Source: Pandoraea captiosa (GTDB lineage Bacteria; Pseudomonadota; Gammaproteobacteria; Burkholderiales; Burkholderiaceae). From it: a stretch of DNA of 64,000 bases. This document shows positions 8,991 through 19,300 of this stretch, in pieces. The translations under genes and the position numbers were made by a program. The stretch lies in assembly GCF_902459775.1 (NCBI RefSeq), contig NZ_CABPSQ010000001.1:806001-870000 (forward strand). Reading direction: 5' to 3'. The notes beneath the pieces were generated by a model. That model did not search any database and was not told the origin of the DNA. It saw only the letters and a program-made list of their open reading frames with translations. Every line of letters begins with the position of its first letter. Positions within the stretch are counted from its first letter, which is position 1.

Positions 8991-9917
8991 CTATGCGGCG
9001 TCGACACACACGTCTGCAATCTGCGCTCTCAACCACCGGTGTGCCGGGTCCACTTCGCGTCGCGCGTGCCAGGCGGCCTGAAATTTGAACGGCGGTATCG
9101 GAAATGGCGGGGCGAACTGGCGTAGCTGCGGTTCGTGGCGCAACTGATGCATATGGCGTGAATGCAATAGCGAACGTTGCGCGACGGTCAGCACGAGGTC
9201 GGTGCCTCTCACCAATTCCGGTGCAATGCTCCAATGCGGCAATGTGACCGCAACGCGTCGTGTGCGACCCAGCTCGGCGAGCGCACGATCGATTTCGTTG
9301 TCGGCGCCGGGCCGCATTGCGACCAGCAAGTGAGGCCGCGCGAGCCAATCCGCCATCGTCAAACCGCCGCGTGCGGGCAAGGTTGCCCGATCGGCCACGC
9401 ACACGAACGACTCCTCGAAGAGCGTCTGCATCTCCAGCTCGCCCGGGAATTCGGGAAACACGCCCAGCGCGAGATCGATTTCACCATCGAGCAACTGCGT
9501 GAGCATCGCTTCACGGCTGGCTTGCGTGGCGGCGAGATCGATGCCCGGCGCGTGCTCGCGAAGTCGGCGAGTCAGCGCGGGCAGGACCACGCGCGACCCG
9601 TAATCCGATAACGCAACGCGAAACGTACGCCTTGCCCGCGCCGGGTCGAATGTCGGGGCGTGCAACAACCCCTGCAACTGATCCAGCGCGTCTTCGAGCG
9701 GACGCTGCAATTCCAGCGCTCGCGCCGTCAACGCGAGCGCGCCATCTCGACGCACAAGCAGGGGATCGTCGAAGAGCCTGCGAAGCTGTGCCAGCGCGTG
9801 ACTCACCGCTGGCTGGCTGCGGTGCAGACGCACGGCAGCGCGCGAGACATGACGCTCCGCGAGCAGCGCGTGCAGCGTCAGCAACAGATTCAGATCGATT
9901 CGGCGCAAATCATCCAT
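8991..9917 (-). CDS. LysR-family transcriptional regulator (NodD-like type)
   Basis: 308 residues with the N-terminus MDDLRRIDLNLLLTLHALL, typical of the NodD/LinR-like branch of LysR regulators. The HTH includes RHVSRAAVRLHRSQPAVSHAL, and the ligand-binding domain follows from about residue 90. It is divergent from the DMT transporter gene, with a 96-bp intergenic region carrying a perfect palindrome. Control of that transporter is the natural inference. Confidence 0.9.
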   Translation of the reverse strand: MDDLRRIDLNLLLTLHALLAERHVSRAAVRLHRSQPAVSHALAQLRRLFDDPLLVRRDGALALTARALELQRPLEDALDQLQGLLHAPTFDPARARRTFRVALSDYGSRVVLPALTRRLREHAPGIDLAATQASREAMLTQLLDGEIDLALGVFPEFPGELEMQTLFEESFVCVADRATLPARGGLTMADWLARPHLLVAMRPGADNEIDRALAELGRTRRVAVTLPHWSIAPELVRGTDLVLTVAQRSLLHSRHMHQLRHEPQLRQFAPPFPIPPFKFQAAWHARREVDPAHRWLRAQIADVCVDAA

Positions 9918-9938
9918 TTGACGAATACTTCGTGTGAC

Positions 9939-9950
9939 AAATTCGAATTT
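9939..9950. promoter_or_regulatory. Palindrome in LysR-DMT intergenic region
   Basis: A perfect 12-bp palindrome, AAATTCGAATTT, followed at 9951-9965 by an inverted repeat CCATT-N5-AATGG. Both lie between the divergent LysR and DMT genes, and are candidate binding sites for the regulator. Confidence 0.5.
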
Positions 9951-10013
9951 CCATTATTGAAATGGATGGTGGATGCTGGTGGCAAGCGATATTTCCGAAT
10001 GAGAGGTCACCCC

Positions 10014-10538
10014 ATGAATGCATCCCTAAGTCCCCAAATGCCGGCTTCCGTGCTGTTGCCGTTGTTCATCGCGATGGTCGCCGGCGCGGCCGTACCGTTT
10101 CAGGCGGGCAGTAATGCGGCACTCGGGCGAACGCTCGGCCATCCTTTATGGGCGACGGTGGCGTCGTTGCTGGTAAGCCTGATCGTCGTCGTGCCGGTGC
10201 TGGTCGGTATGCGCGCCGGGTGGCCGAACCTTGCGGCGGCCGCGCGCGGGCCGTGGTGGCTGTGGATCGGTGGCGTTGCGGGCGTGGCGTACATTACGGC
10301 GGCGCTGGTGCTCACGCCGAGATTGGGCGCGGCGAGCTTCATCGTCTGCGTGATCGCCGGACAAGTCGTCGCGTCGCTGATCATCGACCACTTTGGTCTG
10401 ATGGGCCTGATGGCGAAGCCCGTGAACCTCACGCGTGTGGCGGGCGTGGCGCTTATCGTCGCGGGCATGCTGGTCGTGCAGTGGGGCACCCGGGCGGCGG
10501 CCGCGAGCGCCGCAACGACGGGAGCGGTCGGCACCTGA
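10014..10538 (+). CDS. DMT-family transporter, YdcZ type
   Basis: 174 residues and five predicted membrane helices, matching the short five-helix YdcZ (DUF606) branch of the drug/metabolite transporter superfamily. The first helix has FIAMVAGAAVPFQAGSNAAL, a recognisable element of that family. The start ATG has GAGAGG about seven bases upstream; the frame is open further upstream, but that part is antisense to the LysR gene. Such proteins usually work as dimers. Substrate unknown. Confidence 0.85.
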   Translation: MNASLSPQMPASVLLPLFIAMVAGAAVPFQAGSNAALGRTLGHPLWATVASLLVSLIVVVPVLVGMRAGWPNLAAAARGPWWLWIGGVAGVAYITAALVLTPRLGAASFIVCVIAGQVVASLIIDHFGLMGLMAKPVNLTRVAGVALIVAGMLVVQWGTRAAAASAATTGAVGT

Positions 10539-10886
10539 GCGTCCCTTGCCTGGGTGGTGGCACCGTGGATCGGCGACACCTTGTCGGCATTGCGCTCAAC
10601 GTCGATGTAATGCCGTCGCTGATATACGTAATTTGTGTCGTTTCCGGTGAGTTCGGGGGAGGATGTCCACCGGCGGACAGCCTTGTGTCGCGGGCGTTTG
10701 CGGGAGGGCGACCGATTTTGTCGTCGCGACGCTCAAGTTTTCGTCAAAAGCACTCGTTAAGTCTCGTCAGAGGGACCGAGACACCGTGACCCGGGCCGTA
10801 CGCGGTCGCGGGTCGAGCCGAACGAGCTGTCGCACGAGACGCATCGTTCACCCACCGCATAACGATTACTTATAGCGCGCAAGGCA
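10539..10886. other. 348-bp intergenic region before the chemoreceptor
   Basis: No gene is seen. The region probably holds the chemoreceptor promoter; the only motif I can point to is the weak flagellar-type promoter listed separately. Confidence 0.6.
10733..10760 (+). promoter_or_regulatory. Possible sigma-28 (FliA) promoter
   Basis: TCAAGTTT at 10733-10740 resembles the -35 region of flagellar sigma-28 promoters. After 12 bp, CTCGTTAA at 10753-10760 agrees at five of eight positions with GCCGATAA. Chemoreceptor genes are commonly FliA-dependent, which gives the match some weight, but the -10 is poor. Confidence 0.3.
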
Positions 10887-12557
10887 ATGTTCAAGAATCT
10901 GAGTATCAGCAAGCGGCTTGCGGCCGCCTTCTCCGTCAATGTGGTCATGCTATTGGTCGTGGCTGTGGTTGCCGTGACCAAGATGGCGACGATGGACGCG
11001 AACACCCAACTGATCGTCTCCGATCTGAACAACAAGATTCTCGAGTTTCACAACCTGAAGGACCGCGCGGCGCATGTGGCCGTGCTCATGCGCGACATCG
11101 CCATGTCGGAAGATGCCTCGCAGCTAGACGCGCGTCTGTCGAAGATCGACGAACTGCGTCAGGCGAATCTCAAGGGCATCGAGGGCATGGCGACGATGTT
11201 CTATACGGAAAAGGGCAAGGCGCTGTACGCCACACTCGTGCAGGCGAGCGCCGAGTACGGCAAACAACTCGACGCCTTCAAACCGCTCGTGCGAAGCGGC
11301 AACTACGCGCAGGCTCGGGCCGAACTGCTGGGGCCGCTGCAAAAGGCGCAACTGGCGCTTTTTTCACCGCTCGACGATCTGATGCTGGTGGGCAAGGCGG
11401 TGAGCGCCAAGGAGGCGGACGAAGCCAATGCCGCGTATCTGTCTGCGCGCCTTTGGCTGCTCATGGCGCTGCTGGTATCGATCGTCGTGTCGGTTGTGGC
11501 CGGCGTGGCGATCGTGCGCTCGGTGACGCGGCCGGTGCGGGCCACGGCCGAGGGCGCCGCAGCGTTGGCGAGCGGCGATCTGACACATCGCGTGCATGTC
11601 GATTCGACGGATGAAATCGGCAAGATGGCCAGTGCGCTCGATACCGCCATCGATCAGCTTTCCCATCTCGTTCGCAATATCCAGAGCGCGTCGGGCGCGA
11701 TCGATACCGCAGCGCGCGAGATTGCGCAGGGCAATACCGATCTGTCTCAGCGCACCGAGGAACAGGCGGCATCGCTGGAGCAGACGGCCGCCTCAATGGA
11801 AGAGCTGACGTCGACCGTGCGTCAGAACGTGGAGCATGCGCTCGAAGCCAAGCGACTCTCGCAGGAAGCCACCGGTGTGGCAAACGCGGGTGCGCACAGC
11901 GTGCGTGCCGTCGTCGAGACCATGCAGGCAATGGCCAGCGCTTCGGCGCGCATGAGCGAGATGATTTCCGCCATCGAAGGGATCGCATTCCAGACCAACA
12001 TTCTGGCGCTCAATGCAGCGGTCGAAGCCGCGCGTGCGGGCGAGCAGGGCCGTGGCTTTGCCGTGGTGGCAGGGGAGGTTCGCACGCTGGCGCAACGTTC
12101 GGCAGGCACGGCAAAGGATATTCGCGAGCTGATCGCGACATCGGTGCAGCAAGTGCAGGACGGTTCGTCTCGCGTGGAAGTTGCCGGACGCACGATGGAT
12201 CAGATCGTGCTTTCCGTGCGCCGCGTCAGCGAACTCATCACCGAGATAGCCGCGGCCAGCGATGAGCAGGCGCGCGGTATCGAGCAGGTCAATCAGGCCG
12301 TCACGCAGATGGATCAGGTCACGCAGCAGAACGCCGCGCTGGTCGAAGAGGCGGCGGCCGCCGCCGAGCACATGCGTGCACAGGCCGCAGATCTGGTGAG
12401 CGAAGCGTCGAAGTTCCGCGTCAATCGCGACGCTATGGGTGGCATCGAGGGCAGGGAGGGTGGCGCACAAGCGCGCACTGCCTCCGGCGCGTCGTTCGCC
12501 ACGGCGGCGCTGCAGCGGGTGGCGCCGGACGACGCGCCGCTGCGCGCCGTCGCCTGA
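10887..12557 (+). CDS. Methyl-accepting chemotaxis protein
   Basis: 556 residues. A first transmembrane helix lies at about 10-31, then a four-helix-bundle sensor domain, a second helix at about 189-210, HAMP to about 263, and a long cytoplasmic coiled coil. The CheA/CheW-binding hairpin (IAFQTNILALNAAVEAARAG) lies near residues 366-390. Gln/Glu-rich methylation sites are visible around TEEQAASLEQTAASMEELT. The C-terminus lacks a Trp-Glu-x-x-Phe pentapeptide, so CheR tethering as in Tar/Tsr is unlikely. It is an isolated receptor with no chemotaxis genes next to it; the ligand is unknown. Confidence 0.95.
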   Translation: MFKNLSISKRLAAAFSVNVVMLLVVAVVAVTKMATMDANTQLIVSDLNNKILEFHNLKDRAAHVAVLMRDIAMSEDASQLDARLSKIDELRQANLKGIEGMATMFYTEKGKALYATLVQASAEYGKQLDAFKPLVRSGNYAQARAELLGPLQKAQLALFSPLDDLMLVGKAVSAKEADEANAAYLSARLWLLMALLVSIVVSVVAGVAIVRSVTRPVRATAEGAAALASGDLTHRVHVDSTDEIGKMASALDTAIDQLSHLVRNIQSASGAIDTAAREIAQGNTDLSQRTEEQAASLEQTAASMEELTSTVRQNVEHALEAKRLSQEATGVANAGAHSVRAVVETMQAMASASARMSEMISAIEGIAFQTNILALNAAVEAARAGEQGRGFAVVAGEVRTLAQRSAGTAKDIRELIATSVQQVQDGSSRVEVAGRTMDQIVLSVRRVSELITEIAAASDEQARGIEQVNQAVTQMDQVTQQNAALVEEAAAAAEHMRAQAADLVSEASKFRVNRDAMGGIEGREGGAQARTASGASFATAALQRVAPDDAPLRAVA

Positions 12558-12581
12558 CGCCTGCCCCCCCCGGAGCCGCAG

Positions 12582-13613
12582 TTAGGCCGCATTTTCGGAC
12601 GCTTCGGCGTCTGCCGCCTTGGCGACGCCGCCAGCATTTGTCACGCTCGCCCCATGCGACGACGCCGCGTCGAACGCGGCGTCGATCGCTGCCACGGCGT
12701 CGACGAGCTGCTGCGTCAGTGCGGGCGATGCGCTCGTCATCGGCGCGCGCAGCACATCTTCCAGCAAGCCTTCACGAGCGAGCCAGGCCTTCAGCGGGCC
12801 GGGGTTCGGTTCCGCGAAGAGCAGCTTCACTACCGGCATGACGGCGTGGAACAAGACGCGTGCCACCTCCAGTTGCTGCGATTGCACTGCGCGATAGAGC
12901 GCCGCGAAATGGGCCGGTCGGCAGTGCGACGACGCGATGATGGCGCCCTGGCCGCCCATCGCCAGTGTTGGCAGCAGTTGATGATCTTCTCCCGCGAGGA
13001 CTGAGAGACGCCCGTCGGCGATCAGCGCCTGCGTGGCGTGCGCATTGCCGCCGCAGTCCTTGATGCCGCGAATGTTCGCGTGTCCTGCGAGCGTGAGCAA
13101 CGTATCGAGCGTGAGCGTCGCGCCCGTTCGGTAGGGAATGTCGTAAAGCACGAGCGGTGCGGCAGAGCGATCCGCCAGTGTCCGAAACCAATCGACCAGA
13201 CCCGCCTGCGACGGGCGAATGTAATACGGCGCAGGCGCGAGTACGCCCGCCAGCGGCAACGTGTTGAACGTATCCAGACGCGCGAGCGTGTGCCCGAGGT
13301 GGTTGCCCGCCAGCCCTGCGATCACGGGCAGGCCATCCGCGTGCGCGAGCACGGTCTCCAGCACAGCGCGCTGTTCGGCATCGTCCAGCGCAGCCGCCTC
13401 GCCTGTGGTGCCGCAGATCACGAACCCTGCAATGCCCGAATGACGGTAATGCGCCACGAGCTTTCGCAGGGCGGCATGGTCGACGGGCGCCTGTGTGCCG
13501 TTGCGTGTAAACGGCGTGACGAGCGGCAACCAGATGCCGCGAAATGCCGGGGCATTGCCCGACGGTGCCGAACGTGAGGTGTGAGAAGTCGTGTGCGCGA
13601 GTGCGTCTTGCAT
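12582..13613 (-). CDS. Dihydrodipicolinate synthase family aldolase
   Basis: 343 residues, a DapA-family class I aldolase (TIM barrel). Visible hallmarks are the GTTGE loop, the YDIPYRTG tyrosine, and the Schiff-base lysine in NIRGIKDCGGN. It has N- and C-terminal extensions of about 25 and 30 residues compared with housekeeping DapA. Since no lysine genes are nearby, it may be one of the many catabolic or accessory paralogs (pyruvate plus an aldehyde) rather than the biosynthetic enzyme. GGGAG lies five bases before the ATG. It is convergent with the chemoreceptor, 24 bp apart. Confidence 0.85.
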   Translation of the reverse strand: MQDALAHTTSHTSRSAPSGNAPAFRGIWLPLVTPFTRNGTQAPVDHAALRKLVAHYRHSGIAGFVICGTTGEAAALDDAEQRAVLETVLAHADGLPVIAGLAGNHLGHTLARLDTFNTLPLAGVLAPAPYYIRPSQAGLVDWFRTLADRSAAPLVLYDIPYRTGATLTLDTLLTLAGHANIRGIKDCGGNAHATQALIADGRLSVLAGEDHQLLPTLAMGGQGAIIASSHCRPAHFAALYRAVQSQQLEVARVLFHAVMPVVKLLFAEPNPGPLKAWLAREGLLEDVLRAPMTSASPALTQQLVDAVAAIDAAFDAASSHGASVTNAGGVAKAADAEASENAA

Positions 13614-14334
13614 GGTGTCTCCCTGGACGATACGAGTGCGATGAACGTGGGTGACCTGTACGGAAACCGTTCAGCAGGGCGACGCAGAGATCGAGACGCG
13701 TGGGAGAGTGCGGGGCAGTCTGGCCGGTATTGCCGGGGTGCTACTAGGGTGTTACTGGTGTGCGCGAGGCACGAGGCGGGACTGCCGGGTCCACGAGGCT
13801 ATTCCGTCGCTCAACTGACGGAACAGCACGCCCCGGTCAGTTGAGCGACTGTTTTTTGCTTTTGACGAACGCACCCGTCTGTCCCGTGAGGACAGTGCGC
13901 AAAGTCTGCGGATGGTGAGTGCGGGGATTCGTCATCAGGCGACTGTAAACGTTGCGCTCGGGTTACGTCAAGCGCGTCGACGCGCAACGTGCGGCAGACC
14001 ACACCGGGCGAGCCGCGCTGTCCCGAGCGTGTCATGTGGCGGTGGGTGACGGTGCGAGATGGTGCGAGACGGTGTGCGTGACAGTGAGTGACGGTGGGTG
14101 ACGGTGGGCAAAGGGCGAGAGAGCGTCGTGTCCGGCGCCTGTCCAACGACAGCGCGAACTTGCCAGCATTGGCAAATTCTCCCCGCCGGCCGACCGGGCG
14201 ATCGAGCAGCGGGACCGACATCGCTGGGCGTGCCAGGTGGCACGTGACTTGCTCATCTTGTGTTTTGGTGCCGATGCGGCTGAACAGACGCCGTTGCTTC
14301 TGGGCCGACGGTACCGCTCAACAGGAGAACCATC
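13614..14334. other. 721-bp intergenic region with orphan terminator
   Basis: No convincing protein gene on either strand. It contains a strong plus-strand intrinsic terminator at 13806-13857 with no gene ahead of it. A run of degenerate GGTG-GACGG repeats lies at about 14037-14110. The region before the terminator could encode a small RNA. Confidence 0.6.
13806..13857 (+). terminator. Orphan intrinsic terminator
   Basis: Perfect 14-bp stem: GTCGCTCAACTGAC at 13806-13819 and its complement at 13836-13849, with a 16-nt loop. A T-rich tract, TGTTTTTT, follows on the plus strand. No plus-strand gene precedes it within 1.2 kb (the aldolase gene is on the other strand), so it may end a small RNA. 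Confidence 0.85.
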
Positions 14335-15525
14335 ATGCAACGACGATACGCAACGCGTGATCCTGAACGTACCGAACGGCAATTCCAGGGCGGCGGGCAG
14401 CGCGGCCAATACCGTCGCGATTACGACGACGAGGCGATGCAGCGTGACGTCTCGGCATACGCTCAGGAAGACGAATACGGCACGCAGCCGTCGCGCGAGC
14501 GTGGGCAATGGCAGGCCGACTGGAGCGAGGCGGGGCGTTCGCGCGACGACGAGGCGGCTTATGCGCCTCATGCGCGCTACGAGCGGTACGGCAGTGGTCG
14601 GGATCCGCGTGAGGCCGATGACCGCCCGCAGGGCGGCGGGCAGAACCGGGACGCCTATGGCGCTTATGGGGCCTCCGGCGGCCGCCGTGGCACGCGCGGG
14701 ATGGGAGATGAGCGGGGGGCACGGGCCGAGCGGGGCGCAAGTGGCCCGGGCGGCGGGCGCGGCTACGGGCAGCGTTACGGCAACGACTACGGTCGCGATT
14801 ACGAAGATCAATACTTCGGCGATTTTGGCGGGGAATATGGCGGCGCCTATCGTGGTGCTTATGGCGATTATGGCGGTGACTACGCTGGTGACCTCGGACC
14901 GGTGTACGGCCGCGATTATGGGCGCGACTACGATCGCGACTATGGAAGTCGGGTAAGCGGCGGCGGGCAGGCGTATGGCTACGGAGGTGGCCGCCAGGCG
15001 CAAGGTCAGGACCGCTGGCAGGGACGTCCGGGCACGAGCCCGCGCGGGTACGGGAGCCAGACGACGGACATGCGTCATCGTCAGGGGCCGAAGGGCTACA
15101 GCCGCACGGACGAGCGCATTCGCGAGGATGTCTGCGAACGCCTTTGCATGGCGCACGAGCTTGAGGTGCAGGACGTCAGCGTGCAAGTCAGGGACGGGAG
15201 AGTCGAGTTGCAAGGCAGCGTGCCGCAGCGCTGGATGAAGCATGCCATCGAGGACGTTGCCGATCAGTGTTTCGGCGTACAGGACGTGGAGAACCGCATC
15301 CGCACACAGTCGCCGTACGCCCAGGGCGAGCCTTCACGTGGCGGCACTGGCGTCGGCACGGGATCGTCACCGCACGCATCGCAACCGACCGGCACCGTAG
15401 GCACCGCGGGTTCCAACACGGTTTCCAGCGCCGCAGGTTCCACCGGGTCATCGTCGGGGGTATCCGACACGTCGGGCACGTCAGGCAAGCAGGGGGCGTC
15501 CGGCGATGGCGGTAAGCACCACTGA
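14335..15525 (+). CDS. BON-domain protein with Gly/Tyr/Asp-rich region
   Basis: 396 residues with no signal peptide. The first ~250 residues are low complexity, dominated by Arg, Asp, Gly and Tyr, with repeats such as GRDYGRDYDRDYG. A BON domain follows at about residues 258-322 (RTDERIREDVCERLCM through VQDVENRIRTQ). The tail is Ser/Thr/Gly-rich with TGSSSGVSDTSGTSG-like sequence. BON domains are linked to envelope or phospholipid binding, but this copy appears cytoplasmic. AGGAG lies seven bases before the ATG. The Arg/Gly/Tyr composition resembles proteins that phase-separate; that is inference. Confidence 0.8.
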   Translation: MQRRYATRDPERTERQFQGGGQRGQYRRDYDDEAMQRDVSAYAQEDEYGTQPSRERGQWQADWSEAGRSRDDEAAYAPHARYERYGSGRDPREADDRPQGGGQNRDAYGAYGASGGRRGTRGMGDERGARAERGASGPGGGRGYGQRYGNDYGRDYEDQYFGDFGGEYGGAYRGAYGDYGGDYAGDLGPVYGRDYGRDYDRDYGSRVSGGGQAYGYGGGRQAQGQDRWQGRPGTSPRGYGSQTTDMRHRQGPKGYSRTDERIREDVCERLCMAHELEVQDVSVQVRDGRVELQGSVPQRWMKHAIEDVADQCFGVQDVENRIRTQSPYAQGEPSRGGTGVGTGSSPHASQPTGTVGTAGSNTVSSAAGSTGSSSGVSDTSGTSGKQGASGDGGKHH

Positions 15526-15734
15526 GCGCTGAGCCTGGGCGATCGGCGCGGCAACGAACGGACCCTCCCGGCGATGCGCGATGTCGACATTGAAATTCTG
15601 TAAGCGACAAGGACTGCGCATAGGAAGTTTCGATGACGTTACGCCGAACGGCATTGCAGATCGCATAGTCGAACGGGCATCCCTGACTTATCCGGCTTTA
15701 TATCCAATACCAACGCACATTCCGGGAGGGCAAT

Positions 15735-16367
15735 ATGCTGACACCAATCGTTTCCGTGCGCCGCATCGGCACGCTGTGCGCGGCATTGCTGGTCGCGCCG
15801 TGGACCGTCGCACAAGAGTTACCGAAAGGGGTGCCGGGTCAGGGCGGCGGCACGGATCAGGCAACGATTTCCGCCGGTGAAGACGTGACGCGCGCCGGGG
15901 CCAAGGCGGTCCGCACGGCGCAGCCTGCCACGGGGATCGACGTGGAATTCGTGGACAAGGCCCAGAAGGCAGGCAAAGCGGAAGTGCAAGCCAGCCAACT
16001 GGCGGTGCAGCGCTCCAACCATCCGTCCGTCAAGCGGTTTGCGCAGCAAATGGTCACCGACCACAGCAAAGCCAATGAAGCACTGCGTCAGTTGGCGGCG
16101 AAAAAGGGCGTGAGCGTGCCCAACGATCCCGGGGTGAACCCGGATGTCGAGGCACTCAAAGGCAAGAAGGGCCGCGAGTTCGACGTCGCCTATCTGAGCG
16201 TTGCCGGGCCCGACGCGCACGAGCAGGCGGTCACGCTTTTCCAGACCGAGGCAGAGAAGGGGCAGGACCCCGACCTCAAAGCCTTCGCGCAAAAGACGTT
16301 GCCGACGCTGCGGCATCATCTGAGCGAAGCGCGTGAAGTGTCCGCCAAGGTCGAGATGGGGAAGTAA
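15735..16367 (+). CDS. DUF4142 family exported protein
   Basis: 210 residues with a signal peptide ending near WTVAQE, followed by an all-helical DUF4142 domain. The features seen are FVDKAQKAGKAEVQAS, then VKRFAQQMVTDHSKANEALR, then a C-terminal pair of helices with DPDLKAFAQKTLPTLRHHL. This is the ferritin-like four-helix arrangement typical of the family; no enzymatic activity is known. It is immediately followed by the GTG of the next gene, with no gap, so the two are cotranscribed. The context suggests an envelope or stress role. Confidence 0.85.
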   Translation: MLTPIVSVRRIGTLCAALLVAPWTVAQELPKGVPGQGGGTDQATISAGEDVTRAGAKAVRTAQPATGIDVEFVDKAQKAGKAEVQASQLAVQRSNHPSVKRFAQQMVTDHSKANEALRQLAAKKGVSVPNDPGVNPDVEALKGKKGREFDVAYLSVAGPDAHEQAVTLFQTEAEKGQDPDLKAFAQKTLPTLRHHLSEAREVSAKVEMGK

Positions 16368-19300
16368 GTGCGCGACCCCGGATTGGGACACGTGCCGCCG
16401 ACCGTATCGGACAAATTGCCGAACAAGCTACCTGAGGGTGGATCCGAGCGCGTGCCGGAGCAGACTTCGACGCTGCTCAGGGAGGGGCGCAATTGCTGGC
16501 GGATCGCGCCCGCAGCGCGCATGCGCATGCTCGTGGACGGCGAAGCCTACTTCAGCGCGCTTCGCGAAGCCTTGCGGGCGGCACGTCATACCGTATTCAT
16601 TCTGGGCTGGGACATCGACAGCCGCATGCAGCTCACGCCCAACGGCCCGGACGACGGTTTCCCGCCCGGTCTGCGCGATTTTCTCGATGCGCTGGTCAGA
16701 CGTCGCAAGACGCTGCGAATCTACTGCCTGAGTTGGGACTTCGCGATGCTCTACGCGCTGGAGCGCGAGTGGCTGCCGTCGGTCAAGCTCGACTGGAAGA
16801 CGCACCGACGGCTGTGTTTCCGTCTCGACGGCCGTCACCCGACCGGCGCGTCTCACCATCAGAAGGTCGTGGTCATCGACCAGCGCCTGGCGTTCGTCGG
16901 CGGTCTCGATCTCACACGCAACCGCTGGGATACCTCGGCCCACGCCCCCGACGAGCCCGCACGGCGCGATCCCTCGGGCCATGCCTACGCGCCGTTCCAC
17001 GACGTTCAGGCGCTGGTCGACGGCAAGGCCGCGCAGGCCCTGGCCGAAATGGCCGAGGATCGTTGGCATCGTGCGACAGGTATGCACGTCGATCTGCGCC
17101 TGCGCAGCGAGCGCGACGCGCCTTACGCGCCGCTGGACCCCTGGCCCGTCTCGGTCGCCCCGGACATGACGGACATCGATGTGGCCATCTCGCGTACCGC
17201 GCCGGCATTCGAAGGGCGCCCGGCGGTGCAGGAAATCGAGGCGCTCTACCTCGACGCGATTGCCAGCGCCCGCCACCGGCTCTATTTCGAAAATCAGTAC
17301 TTCACCGCCAAGTGCATTGGCGATGCACTGAGCGAGCGCCTGATGTCCGAGGATTGCCCGGACATCGCCGTGGTGTCCCGTCGCGCGGAGTCAGGCTGGT
17401 TGCAGGAGCAGAGCATGGGCGTGCTGCGCGCGCGGCTATATCGCCGTTTGCGCGAGGTGGATTCGGGCGAGCGCGCTCAGCGCTCTGGGCATTCTCGGCG
17501 TTCTCGGTTTCGTCTTTACTGCCCCGAGGTGCCGGGCGTAGCGCCCGCCTGCGTGAACGTCCACAGCAAGGTGATGGTCGTGGACGATGCCTTGCTCGTC
17601 ATCGGCTCGGCGAACCTCAACAACCGCTCGATGGCGCTGGACACCGAGTGCAACCTCGCCGTTGCCGCGAACGGCGACGCGCGCATCGCGGCAGGCATCG
17701 CCCGCGCCCGCAACCGGTTGCTGGCGGAGCATCTCGGCGTGACCGATGCGGCGGTAGCGTCGGCGTTGTCGCGCGACAAGGGGCTGCATGACGCAATCGA
17801 CACCCTGCACCGTGACGGCGAGAGAACGCTCACTGCCTTCACACCGGAGCTCAAGGACGCGGACGACGCGGCGTCGCCGGGCGCCGTCGTGCTCGATCCC
17901 ATGGAGCCGATCGATTTCGAAAACGTGATGGGAACGTTCATCGAGACGGAAGCGCGACCGCTTCTGGCCGGACGCATCATTGCACTCGTGGCGTTGCTGC
18001 TCGTTCTGGCAGGAATGGCGCTGGCATGGCGTTACACGCCGCTGCGCGAGTGGGCCGATCTGCCACGCGTCATGCGCGCAGTCGAACGCATTCGGCTGAT
18101 GCCGCTCGCGCCGTTGATGATCATGGCGGTATATGTCGCGGGCACGCTGGTCATGGTGCCGGTGACGGTGCTCATCGTCGTCACTGTCGTCGTATTCGGA
18201 CCGTTTGCGGGGGCGGCCTATGCGCTCGCCGGCACATCGCTCGGCGCCATGGCGGGATACGGTGTCGGGCGAGGCCTTGGCCGCGACGCGGTGCAGCGGT
18301 TCGGCGGACAACGGCTGAATGCCTTGAGCCGGCAGATCGGCGATCACGGCTTGCTTGCGATGATCGTGTTGCGTCTGATGCCGATTGCGCCGTTCACGTT
18401 GGTGAATCTCGTCGTGGGAGCATCGCGCATCCGTCTGCGCGACTGTCTGCTGGGGACGTTGATCGGCATGTTGCCCGGCATTCTGATTGCCGCCGCGCTG
18501 GTGGACCGGGTGGCAGCACTCGCGCAGCGTCCGAGCGGACTGACCGCGGCGCTGCTGGGCGCCGTACTCGTGTTGCCGGGCATGGGCGTGGTGGCATTGC
18601 GACGACGGATAAGACGCATGGACGACGAAGATTCCTCACGCGATTCGTCCAAGGCGCGGGGAACGGCGGGCGCTGTTCTGCCGCACGAGGAAGTCGTCAG
18701 TCGTGAGCTTACGGTGGCCAGCTACAACGTACACGGTTGTGTCGGGACGGACGGCCAGCATTCGCCGGATCGCATTGCGCAGGTGTTGGATGAGATCGAC
18801 GCCGATATCGTCGCCTTGCAGGAAATCGAAGCGAGCGACGCGGACGTCGGCACCCTTGCCCGAATCGCGACCGCGCGCGATATGCACTTCATCCCGGGGC
18901 CCACGCTCAAACGCGGTGACGTCGATTATGGCAACGCGATCATGACGCGTTTTGCGCCGGTGGCGTTGCGCCATATCGACCTGAGCGTACCGGGGCGAGA
19001 GCCCCGTGCGGCCATCGACGCAACGCTGGCATGGCAGGACGCCTATGGCCGTGACGTGCAGTTGCGTGTCATTGCGACTCATCTCGGCCTGCGTCCCGGA
19101 GAGCGGCGCGAGCAGGTGCAGCGCCTGCTGGAGTGTCTTGCGAATCAACCGGGCGCGGCCACGGTGCTGATGGGAGACGTGAACGAGTGGTGCTTGTGGG
19201 GACGTCCGCTGCGCTGGCTGCACCGATTCTTCGAGCGTGCGCCGCATGTGGCCACATTCCCGTCGCGCTGGCCGTTGCTCGCGCTGGACCGGATCTGGAC

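Noticed and set aside
14032-15243. 403-residue hydrophobic-looking minus-strand frame opposite the BON gene
   Set aside because: Its Ala/Val/Ile-rich runs are the complement of the Gly/Arg/Tyr/Asp codon repeats; the plus strand has a ribosome binding site and a BON domain.
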